NCBI GenBank assembly: GCA_028023455.1
Contig: JAQFVV010000258.1
Coordinates: forward strand, 1,356,501-1,420,500
DNA length: 64,000 bases
From: Epiperipatus broadwayi
Lineage: Eukaryota > Onychophora > Udeonychophora > Euonychophora > Peripatidae
Reading direction: 5' to 3'
Part shown: positions 1 to 10,109 of the stretch, one piece after another
How the letters are laid out: each line of letters starts with the position of its first letter
How positions within the stretch are numbered: the stretch's first letter is position 1
The notes under the pieces: generated by a model
What the model saw: only the letters and a program-made list of their open reading frames with translations
Database searches by the model: none
Told to the model about the DNA's origin: nothing
Position numbers and translations under genes: made by a program

Positions 1-986
1 AATAACGTACAATGAATAGTTGGTATTAGAAATAAATACTTTTATTCTAACAAATTAAAATATATATAAAAAAACACATTATGAATTAATTGGAAAGATG
101 ACACGCATGCTAATCCAGATATGAATCAATTAATAAAAAAAAACAGTTCAACAATTATAGTTCTTAGGTAAACAAGTCTCTTGAAAAAAAAATTTAATGT
201 CTTTATCGGGATTATTTTGACCTTATTTTTAAGAATTGTTTGCAAACTTTGTTAAAATCAGGAAAAGTTACTCTTAACTTACCTTAAGTTGGTGTAGATT
301 TATGGAATCCAGAGCTCATAGGAATTTCTGCTGGTCTCTCCTGCTGGCGTCTTCCATTATTGTTCCATTCTATAGCTGGAGAAAAGGCATGGTTGTAGTG
401 ACCCTTTCATTGTGAAAAGCGATGTTCACAAGGCCCGTTTCCATGCTTGCATGACAGCTTGGTACAGCAAGTAATGTACCTGTGCAGATGTATATTATTG
501 CCACAGGTTATGCTCATGGAAACTCCAACTTTCAGACACATAACTAAAAGGTAAAGAGAAGACCTAGATCGAAGTTGTCCTTTTATACCTCGATCCAGTT
601 TTTGAAACTTCTGTGCATCTTTTTGTCCTTTTATGAGCATATAAGATAATAATCTTGTACACTCTCTCTTAAATTTAAGTTACAAAGTCCTCCTTTCACA
701 AAGACCACCTGCCATCTTTAATTAGCTAAAATATTTTTCTTTTAGCTTATCTGGATTCGTAAGTTGTGTGTCTTTTGTTCTTTCCAATTTTTACTTTAAT
801 TTTTAATTAGATACAAAAAAAATATGGATGAAAACTTTACTTTCATTGTACATTTAAAAAAAATTATACAAACGAAAAATTTAATTGACTTTTTAGTAAG
901 AATGCTAAATTTACTTTTCTTTTTTCTTAGCTTTTAAATATCTTACCGGATGCCAATATATTTGTACCATATAAACAAATGGTACA
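1..986 (-). repeat. Downstream (3') LTR, truncated by the window edge
   Basis: This is a direct repeat of about 1589-2572, starting TGTACC at 986 on the minus strand. The missing final part (about 375 bp, corresponding to 1213-1588) should lie left of the window. Its edge hairpin is GTACCAT/ATGGTAC (964-970 and 979-985). No strong polypurine tract precedes it; the minus-strand flank reads CACTGGTGGTAT. Confidence 0.75.
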
Positions 987-1193
987 ATACCACCAGTGCC
1001 AAAAGATGAAAATGAAATAGGTGTTTAAACTAATTTTATTCTTAAGTTTTAAGTCTCTATTCGGGTTTTTTTTACACATATTTAAAATATATATTTTTAA
1101 CTGTATAATCTGGTTTAGTTAGTTCATTTTTTTTTTAAAAAAAAAAACTTTAAAAATTTTATTATTTTCCTATCTGACATGGTTATCATCAAA

Positions 1194-1211
1194 GCCCCAT
1201 GTTGGGTGCCA
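1194..1211 (-). promoter_or_regulatory. Primer-binding site, tRNA-Lys type
   Basis: The minus strand reads TGGCACCCAACATGGGGC. This matches TGGCGCCCAACGTGGGGC, the complement of a tRNA-Lys 3' end, at 16 of 18 positions. Both mismatches are CG to CA, the pattern expected from decay of methylated CpG. The site lies 1 nt from the LTR end, as a reverse-transcription primer site should. Confidence 0.8.
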
Positions 1212-1212
1212 T

Positions 1213-2572
1213 TGTAATATCCACTGCTCTATTAGGGTTTTTTGAGTTAACTACACGTACTGGGTGATCAAATTACATCCTATCTATTAAATTTGTTTTG
1301 TCAGACAATTCAGTAAGATTTAATGGATGCACTTATTTTTCCTGGTCACACAACAGCCTTTTAACTAATGTAACTACTAAAATAATGGGATCACGTAAGC
1401 CATCTTTTAATTTATTTGAAAGGCACCAGGATTCTGTATCAGAATCCACTAGCTAAACCCCTTTTATTTATTTAGTTATGACAAAATTATCTGAAAACTC
1501 CAGAGGATTGAGTTTTGGTATAGTATTGGCAAAGGTAAATTATATTTTCAAATCTTAATTAACATTAATAAATTTATTAATAATCATTAATAATGTACAA
1601 TGAATAGTTGGTATTAGAAATAAATATTTTTATTCTAACAAATTAAAATATAAAAAAACACATGAATTAAATAACTGGAAAGATGATATGCATGCTAATC
1701 CAGATATGAATCAATTAACAAAAAAACAATTCAACAATTATAGTTCTTAGGTAAACAAGAGTCTCTTGAAGAATAAAAATTTTAAGTCTTTATCGGGATT
1801 ATTTTGATCTTATTTTTAAGAATTGTTTGCAAACTTTGTCACAATCGGGAAAAGTTACTCTTACCTTACTGGTAAGTTGGTGTAGATTTATGGGATTCAG
1901 AGCTCATAGGAATTTCCATTGGTCTCTCCTGCTGGTGTCTTCCATTATTGTTCCGTTCTTTAGCTGGAGAAAAGGCACAGTTGTAGTGACCCTTTCATTG
2001 TAAAAAGCAACCTTCATAAGGCCTGTTTCCATGCTTGCATGACAGCTTAGTACAGCAAGTGGCATACCTGTGCAGATGTATATTACTGCCACAGATTATG
2101 CTCACGAAAACCTCCAACTTTTAGACACGTAACTAGAAGGTAAAGAGAAGACCTAGATCAAAGTTGTCCTCCTCTTTTTATAACTCAATCCAGTTTTTGA
2201 AACTTCTGTGCATCCTTTTATGAGCATATAAGATAATAATCTTGTACTCTCTTAAATTTAAGTTACAAAGTCCTCCTTTCACATAGTCCCTCTGCCATCT
2301 TTAATTAGCTAAAATATTTTTCTTTTAGCTTATCTGGATTCATCATTTGTATCTTTTGTTCTTTCCAATTTTTACTTTAATTTTTAATTAGATACCAAAA
2401 AAATATGGATGAAAATTTTACTTTCATTGCACGTTTAAAAAAAAATTATACAAACGAAAAATTTAATTACATCTTTTTAGTAAGAATGCTAAATTTACTT
2501 TTCTTTTTTTTCTTAGCTTTTAAATATCTTACCGGATGTCAATATATTTGTACCGTATAAAGAAACGGTACA
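1213..2572 (-). repeat. Upstream (5') LTR of the minus-strand element, 1360 bp
   Basis: The boundaries are TG at 2572-2571 (minus-strand start TGTACC) and CA at 1214-1213, directly before the primer-binding site. The part from about 1589 to 2572 aligns almost base for base with 1-986. The start of the LTR forms a small hairpin, with stem GTACCGT/ACGGTAC at 2550-2556 and 2565-2571. Confidence 0.75.
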
Positions 2573-5148
2573 ATATAAAATCAGCATTAAAGTAAGACAG
2601 AATATATAAAGTAAAATAGGCACTTAACGTTCGATTAAAATATTCAGATCACAGAACATTTATTGTTTTAAAATTTCAAATAAATGGACCACTAATGTAC
2701 TGGATCCAGAATTTAATGAAAAAAACAAATATATCTAAGTTTAGAAGCGAAGCTTCATGCTTATTCAATTTGAAGTGCTAGCTTCATTCCTTGCTTCCTT
2801 TATGAAGATCATTGACACATCATTTAAATATCAGCACTTATTTGTTTGTTTTTCATTCCTTTCTTGCTAAGCAAAACTGTTCTTTCAGACATAGCTTTAT
2901 TTGTAGATTTCAGGCATTTGGAACAGCAGCTTAATGCACAAGATCTATTCGTACAATTATATATACTCACTTAAAAAAACTTTAGGGATTTAGACAGGCA
3001 GCTGACTTCTGTTGATAAAATATATGTGAACAATCTAGCATGCAGAGACCATGATCCATCATCAAGGATTAGTTGACTAGGAAGAGGCAATTTTTTTTTT
3101 AGCCAACAGTTATTCTGATACCCATGTTGTTAGTTCTCTCAGCAGTTTCCAGTAATAAAGGTTTAGAGAAGGTCTCAACAATGATTTTTTTTACAAGTAC
3201 ATGTACAAAATTTTATAAACCACTCATCAAGTAAACGATAAAACATCTACAAATGAATTTCCAATCTTAATTTTAACTTTAATTTGATGTTTCCAAACTT
3301 ATTTATTTTTTATTGTATCTAATAAAAGTGTGGCTTTTGTAAATCTCCTAGTTTACTCTAAATTAATTATATTCTATAGTAGAATTTTCTTTTATCACAT
3401 TTTTGATTACAATTTATTCCCAATGGCTTAATCTGTTCTCCCTTTTATTATTATAACAAGAGAAAATAATTTACTTGCAAGGACAAAAAAAAATTTCTTT
3501 GTTAGTACTAAATTTTAAAATTAAGGTAAATTGAATTCAAGTCAATTAGATAATAAGATACACAAACTGATCATTTTTAGTGCTTATCAGTTAAATAATG
3601 AAATTAAATTTTCTAATTAAAAAAAAATGTTTTGATTTGAGTAGTGACACAACTCAGTAAACAATTGCAAATTCCATAAAAAGTGAACTAATATAAATAA
3701 TATTAAATAGAATCAAATACGTTGGTGGCATCAAAATATATATTAATAGTACCTTAAGTGGGTTCGATACACTTAACAATACAATACACATATTCATTAC
3801 TTGTATTTATTATAAAGTCACCTGCCAGGATACCAAATTATCACAAAGCACATATACTAATAAATAATATACATACATATATATTTATGTATGCATATAA
3901 ATTATTTATATATTAATGATTCAGAAAACTAAATATAGTTTTAAAAAAATTTTATTACAAAATTACATTTTTCAATAAAGTTACAATAATGTATTGCTAT
4001 TTATGGTTCTGAAAGAGACTGCTAGACAATTAAAACATACGAAGTGAATAATAAAACAGCATTGATATAAAGTATAAAAGGTACCAATCTGCTCAGCTAT
4101 CTACATTCAATTTTCTCTTTAACTGAATCTTTAACACTGCTTTGATGACACTGGGATGACTACTAGATCAATTGAAGATTTTTGATTTGGAAACAGGATT
4201 TATTGTAATACATAATTTAAATTCAAGAAGGAATCTAAAACCTCATTACTTTTTCATTGATAGGTCTATTTTTTGCAAACTTAGTATTATTTATCTTTTC
4301 AATTTCTATTTTGGTTTGAATAAATAAGAGAGGGGGTGGGGAGTAAGAAAGAGAGGGGAAAAATCCGATCAATTATACATTTCCAAGGTTCCTTTTGATT
4401 TCTCATAATACTGACTGGTATTGACTTACAAAATTAATTTATAAATAATTTCAAACCTCCTCCTTTTATTTGTGATTGACAAATTTGTTAGAAAATTTTC
4501 TTATTATTTGTCTGTATTTAAAATTTATATATTTCTTTCTTATATGCTTTTTAAAAAGTGAAGAGGGGAGGGGGATGCAGTCAATTGTAAAAGTGTTGTT
4601 GACTTTGATGAAAACAATAATTGTCAGGTACATTTAATACAAAATATAAATCAAACTAACCAAATAAAACTGAACTGGTTGGCTTTGAAACAACAACAAA
4701 TTAAAAAAAAAAAGATTAAAATGAAACTTTTTTATTTATTTGGATTAATTTACCACCCTCTTGATAACTTGGTTACTTTTCTCCTGCATAAAAATCTAAA
4801 AATAACTGGCAGTGTACACAGCCAAAGCAAAATTGCTCTAAATTCTCCCTTACCTTTCTTTTCTCCATCATAGATGATTTGAGATCTAAATGAAGAATGT
4901 AAGGTTTCTTTTTACTTTTTTAATTAAAAACTAAAAAAAATAATAAAACAATTTAAATGAACATTTCCAAGTCTAATGTTTACAGTTGCTTTTGAAATCA
5001 AAACATTTTAACAAAATTAATGAAGAACATAAAGTTGATTTTTAAATTAATTTCTAACAAATTAAAAAAAAAGTGTTTATTATTGCATGCAGAGGAAAAT
5101 GTTTCCTTTTGATCTTTTATTTTTCTGTTGTATTTTTTTAAAAATACC
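2573..5148. other. Non-coding A+T-rich stretch, no gene seen
   Basis: I see no supported coding region. Two purine-rich tracts stand out: about 4319-4366 (agagagggggtggggag and following) and about 4560-4576. They could be old polypurine tracts, but no LTR edges were found next to them. Confidence 0.6.
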
Positions 5149-5230
5149 TGGGTCTCGTTTTATGCGGATTATTCTAATGTGATTTTGAAGTTATGTGATT
5201 CATGTTTCTTCTTAATATCTTTCGTATTTC

Positions 5231-5480
5231 ACTATATTTATTAGATATCAAGAAATTTAAATTATTAATAACTTATTTTGACTTGAAATACTTTTTTTTC
5301 TGTCAAAAATATAACGTTATAATAGCAGCTAACGTGAATATGGCCTGAAGCTGTATTTAGAATCTTAGTTTCTATGTAAATAACCTATTTATACTAATGA
5401 GTAAATAATAATAATAATAGATTTATACTTACATATAAAAATATCGCAATAAATATTCAAAAATTTTAAACTTTTAAAAT
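5231..5480 (+). repeat. Dispersed repeat, second copy at 53201-53410
   Basis: The segment starting actatatttattagatatc is repeated in the same orientation at 53201. Similarity runs on through gacttgaaatac, the gcctgaagc motif and the aataaatattcaaa stretch. It lies inside the 5149-6100 inverted-repeat element, so the 53.2-kb copy is probably a fragment of the same family. Confidence 0.7.
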
Positions 5481-5689
5481 GTATTTTATTATATATAACA
5501 GAAATAAATAATCATTTAGATTTTTAAAATAAAAAAACTGAAAATAATCTTTCTAATGACAATGTATAATCTTTTTGTTTTGATTGCGATCTCATTTTTT
5601 TAATATAGAAACAGAAAACCATTAACACAGCACAAAACTAAAAATGGCATTAGCTGTACATCACATCACAAATAAAAATAAAGTGGCTA

Positions 5690-5765
5690 ACAGGTTTCTC
5701 TGGGCATAATTGCTGAGAGATTCTTGACTTCTTTTAAGGAGAAGCCACAATATATCACATCACCT
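5690..5765 (+). repeat. Short dispersed repeat, sister copy at 15698-15775
   Basis: The sequence beginning aacaggtttctctg, followed by gctgagagatt and a cacatcac tail, recurs at about 15698-15775 with modest divergence. It has no coding potential. The family is not identified. Confidence 0.6.
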
Positions 5766-6888
5766 CGAGTCTGATTTCTTACCACTTTACAAACGAACGC
5801 TAGCGGTAATGATTAAAATATGTATGAAAAGTGTAAAATTAAATACTGTAGTTAATAAAAAAAGTATGTCTGGTATTAATTTTTTTCAAATATTTGAAAT
5901 TTTTTATTAGTCAAACTTTATTTGCTTATTTTTTTAATGTGAATTTTAAAGTAATTTTTCCTAGTTGCTTTGCTTTTATGCGAATTCTGAAATTTACATA
6001 ACCTATCCCCCATTTTTCAAGGTAAGTTAAGTTTATTTTTGAATGATTTTTTTATTGTGGGTTTTCTGTGGAATCTATCTACCGCATAAAATGAGACCCA
6101 AATGTATTTACAAATATAGATTTTAGATACATAAAGTACATTGAATCTTAAATTTATCAATTAATAATCCTAAAATTAGTTGGTGACATAGATGTAGTGT
6201 TTTAATGAAACAAAGAGAAAATCAATGTTGGAAACCAAGTAGATCTGTACCATGTAAAATTACTTATACACTGTATTCTAAAATTCACATTCACCAATTT
6301 TTCTTAATATTATAAAAGATTTTTTACATTTAAATGTTCATTTATTTATGCATTCTCCATATTATCATTTTAAGAAAATTTCATTTTTTTTTAATGATGC
6401 AAAAATAAAATTACAATATATCCACAATATACTCTGAAAATAATTTATGTTAAAAATGATAAACTTGAAGATCCAAATTGGCAACTTCAGTCACTGAAAT
6501 TAGACAAGAGTTGCAATTGCTTTTAATAAACCACCAAATTTTCTATTTAAATGTTTGGATATAATTTATTTTTAATGCATGTCATACTAACTCCTGTCCA
6601 ACAATATGCACTTATATAAGTGCTTATATAATATTGAGTTTTTATATTCTAATTACTAACAATAAAATCCATAAGATGCAATTATTTTTGAGTCTAATGC
6701 TTTCAAATTTCTTTATAGTTATTTTTGTACATAAAATGTTCATGATTATCAATCTAAGTGTTATGCAAAAACATTCAATAACAGTAGGTCATTGTTTGAC
6801 AGATTTAATAGCTTTATTTTTAACAACTTTGGACCATAATGTATTATTTCTACCAATATTAATACTGTAACGGTAAGAACTCATATGC

Positions 6889-7851
6889 CTTGTTAACATG
6901 TTGCAAAATTCCACCACTATGTTCGAAGAGCAGTACAACAGGTGGGTTCAGGGCCTGCGATACCGTATTCGAACATAGTCATTTCATTCACAACCCCCAC
7001 ATGACAACATGTCTACCATAACATTAGCAGTGGTCAGGGAGATCAAGAAACTCTAGCTAAATTATTAAGGTTAAGGGCCACTGCTATATACTTAATAAGA
7101 ATTGATAATGAAATGAGACATTATATTATTTCTTTAAAATCAAGCAGACACGCAACACAGAAATAGATAAATGCAAATTATTTATTAAACAATTAATTAA
7201 TTGATACGTAATTTAATTCTACCCGGGTATCATTCGACCACATCTCATGCCTCACGTTTTAGTTGCGGGTGTCGCGAGATTACAACACGGAATCCTAATG
7301 AGGAGTGCACTTTCCAACCTAGCAATCACTACTTCTTTGATAATTTATAAACACTAACAATTTATTAATAAAGTAGCAGATGTGGAGGAGTGGAAATAGA
7401 CGAAGCATAGATATTTATACTAATCATTAAAGTGACCTGCGCTAGTTTGGATGCTGCCGAGCTATGAAGAGATTTGGCTTTTATAAGAAGATGACCACTG
7501 AGAAACGTAGAGATGAGAGGGACAGCCAAACATCAGGTCGGTGCCCTTTAGTTGTTACGAGTGCGGCATCGGCATGAGGTTGTAGCTTTTCCATCCCCGA
7601 CCGCGTGACGAAGTTAGTTACCATTGGGGTCATTTCTTTATGCCCTTTTGATTATGGGAACTAAAACATTAAGGAATCTCTATTTGGTTTCTGCGGTTTT
7701 TAAGTTTAAGGCATCGATAAACCAACGCAGTTCACAAATACAATGCAAATACATTTACCTATTCCATCCTTTTGTTTAAAATGTTCAATTTATTTCCAAT
7801 CCCCACATTTAGTAAGTAAACGATAAACTGTTAACTCCCCCCTTTCTCTTC
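6889..7851 (-). mobile_element. Possible solo or decayed gypsy-type LTR with polypurine tract
   Basis: On the minus strand a 17-nt pure purine tract (GAAGAGAAAGGGGGGAG, 7851-7835) is followed by TTAACAGTTTATCG, so the junction reads ...GGGGGGAGTTAACA. LTRs of Drosophila gypsy-group elements begin with AGTTAACA-like sequence. The stretch to about 7640 is clearly richer in G+C than its surroundings. A possible far edge is gttaacatgttgc near 6892. A 12-bp inverted repeat (actatgttcgaa/ttcgaacatagt, about 6920-6978) lies near that end. No second LTR and no pol sequence were recognised, so this is tentative. Confidence 0.3.
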
Positions 7852-7862
7852 ATATAACAATA

Positions 7863-9180
7863 CTACTCTAGGTTTACGACTTAACGAAATAACTTTTAAT
7901 ATTATTTAAAATAAAATGATCGCCAAGTGGCCAATACACTATACTAATAAACATAGGATCTCACTATCATAATACATGTTGAATTGATATTATAATTCCC
8001 AAGCTGAGTGTTTATTTAAAAGATAGGGGTTTTTATTTAAATTTAAAGTCACGCAAAAAGAGGGGCAACTCTTCTGAGAAATAATGGGAAGAAAACATCA
8101 GCTCGAAAATCATGTGGGCATAAAATATAATATTTAACTAATACAAATAAATTTTAGATACCCAAGTAGAAGAATAAGAAATAGATTGTTTTATGAGATT
8201 AATTAAAATATAAGATTATTTACAGATAGTTACAGATCTACATTAAAGTTTAGTTAGAGTTGCACTACATTTGGAATTTGAAATTTAAAAGGTACATTAG
8301 AAAATATATAATTAACTTTAGAGTTCAAAAACAGTCTTCAATCTTGGGTATCATTTTACCTTTGATTAATCGAAGTGTGCACACTTGATTGGAGAGTCCG
8401 AGGTTCCTGGTTTAACAGCAGTCATATTTAGGAAAATATTTATATATAGGCAGCAGTATCAGTTTAGGTTTATCTCATTTTATGGGAAGCTCCGTATTGT
8501 ATAGCCACAGTCCGAAGAAGCGCAGCAGTCGTCTACTCCTCGCACATTGTTAGATTTAAATTTGGATCGGGATAAGAAACAAGCAACAGCAATAGCATAT
8601 TTTGAATTTTAATAGTTACGAATTATCACTCATATTCATCATAACAAATATTATATGCCCATAAGCAATCAGTCTGTTGCTTTTATTGCTTTTTTTCTTT
8701 ATCTTTTGGATCCATCGAACAACTGCGTCATCCATCCAAGCAGTCTCTCTGGTCTGTGCTATATATCCCTTTAGGTCACAGATGCATTAGTGATACAGGT
8801 TGAAATTTCAATCTGACCACTTTTTAAAATTTACCTTTTTACATGACGTAATTTAGAAAAACTTTTGATAACCCCCCTTTTTTTTTTATAATTGTAAGTT
8901 TAAAAATACTTTTTAGCTCTCATCTTTTCCCCTTCCCGCTATGATTTGCACTCTAATTAGCAGGGGAATTTCTAATTTTTAAACATCTTTACATTTAATT
9001 AAGAGATTTTTTTTTTAGATTTCATAATTTAAGTACTACCTGAATTTGACCTAAATAATAACAAATATGTTTACGTTTAAAATATAATTATTAGTTTTTT
9101 TTATAAATTAAAATATTACTTAAATGATCACAATAAGATTAATATGATTATTTAATTTTACACAAAATGGTACTTATAAC
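7863..9180. other. Non-coding stretch of mixed composition
   Basis: No gene is supported. The part around 8390-8560 is somewhat G+C-richer and has a TATATAAATA-like run on the minus strand near 8440. It could be the interior of the element at 6889-7851, but no protein motif was seen. Confidence 0.4.
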
Positions 9181-9860
9181 GTAATCGGGCTTGGCCACTT
9201 GGCATTCTGGTTTGCCAAAACACCTAACAAATGCCATTTACAAGGCCTGACTTACGGCTATAGAAAACATCTATGTCTGTCTTAGCCATTAGAAGGCCGT
9301 TTATGATGCGCAACGCAGAAATAATACGGCCTATTTCTGCTTCACGACAGTTATTGTGAATCCACACACTTATCTTTCGTTTACAGTTTGATATATATGT
9401 GTGTTTAGTTGGATTAGTCAAATTTTTACAATATACGTTACACAATATTTGTATTTATAATTTATTTAATAAACATGAATTTATAGTAATTTTCTAAACG
9501 GCCACACCCTTATTTAGAGAATGTGTAAGGTGTAAAAGTTTGCCGAGGGTAGGTAAAAAAGAATTCGGCCAATATCGCGTGCAAAATCTCGTTTTCACGT
9601 GAAATACCACTTAGCTGATAAAATGGATGGCGATCAACTTTTTCCGCAGTTGCCGACAGCAGAAGCCGAGTATTTCTGCTGTCCAATAAAAATATACACG
9701 ATTTTTTGTAAATTTCATAGAAAGCACATATTATAAACATGTTTAATAAGTAAATAAGACATTTATATGTGTTTGTTGTTGTTTAAAAAAGTTTGAGTTT
9801 CTTTCTTTTGTTCGACTACGGTTACGATTTTGATATCTTTTATTTTAGCATTACAAACAA
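9181..9860. other. G+C-richer island of unknown origin
   Basis: This stretch has several CpG-containing words (gccgagggtagg, tatcgcgtgc, tttccgcagttgccgac) that are rare elsewhere in the window. Minus-strand open frames of 73 and 76 codons cross it (9224-9445 and 9510-9740), but their translations match no family I recognise. It could be a young or foreign repeat, or an exon remnant. Confidence 0.35.
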
Positions 9861-9867
9861 CAGAACA

Positions 9868-9887
9868 CTAACCCTAAACCTAACCCT
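9868..9887. repeat. Short interstitial telomere-like run
   Basis: The sequence ctaaccctaaacctaaccct is about three units of CCCTAA, one of them imperfect (TTAGGG on the other strand). It is a single short run, too small to be a telomere. Confidence 0.4.
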
Positions 9888-9913
9888 ACACAGTTGTTTT
9901 GTTATGTAGAAAG

Positions 9914-10109
9914 CAATAATTAAGCGAAAGACATCGCTAAATAGACATCACAGAGTAGCAGCTTTATACAAAAACAGCGATTTAAAAATAAAAAAAAAGG
10001 TTGTCGTTTACCAATAATTAAGCAAAAGACATCGCTAAATAGACATCGCAGAGTAGCAGCTTTGTCCAAAAACAGCGATTTAAAAATTAAAAAAAAGGTT
10101 GTCGTTTAC
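9914..10109 (+). repeat. 98-bp tandem duplication
   Basis: Two head-to-tail units, about 9914-10011 and 10012-10109, share aataattaagc, agacatcgctaaatagacatc, cagagtagcagcttt, aaaacagcgattt and ggttgtcgttta with only scattered substitutions. There is no third unit. It lies 26 bp after the telomere-like run. Confidence 0.85.

Larger units (their letters stand above)
1..2572 (-). mobile_element. LTR retroelement with almost no interior (LARD/TRIM-like), far LTR cut by window edge
   Basis: Two near-identical direct repeats occur at 1-986 and about 1589-2572. The first repeat begins exactly at base 1, so the window edge cuts it. Read on the minus strand, the full LTR begins TGTACC at 2572 and ends ...TTACA at 1213. 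One base later lies an 18-nt primer-binding site of tRNA-Lys type (1211-1194). The second LTR then begins at 986, leaving only about 226 bp of interior. There is no room for gag or pol, so the element must have been non-autonomous or suffered an internal deletion. The short open frames inside the LTRs match no family I recognise and are probably not genes. Confidence 0.75.
5149..6100. mobile_element. 952-bp element with 19-bp terminal inverted repeats (MITE-like)
   Basis: The left end TGGGTCTCGTTTTATGCGG (5149-5167) is matched by CCGCATAAAATGAGACCCA (6082-6100), its reverse complement with one difference. The interior is A+T-rich and encodes nothing recognisable, as in a non-autonomous DNA transposon. 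I could not find a convincing target-site duplication (flanks aaaatacc and aatgtatt). Part of the interior (5231-5480) recurs at 53201-53410. A second repeat family (about 5690-5765) also sits inside it. Confidence 0.5.

Noticed and set aside
1904-2092. Small coding genes in the LTRs (also 407-640)
   Set aside because: The two LTR copies do not keep the same frame open over the same region, and no family is recognised.
4319-4576. Purine tracts as polypurine tracts of LTR elements
   Set aside because: No LTR-like repeat begins beside either tract, so they were left as simple purine-rich sequence.
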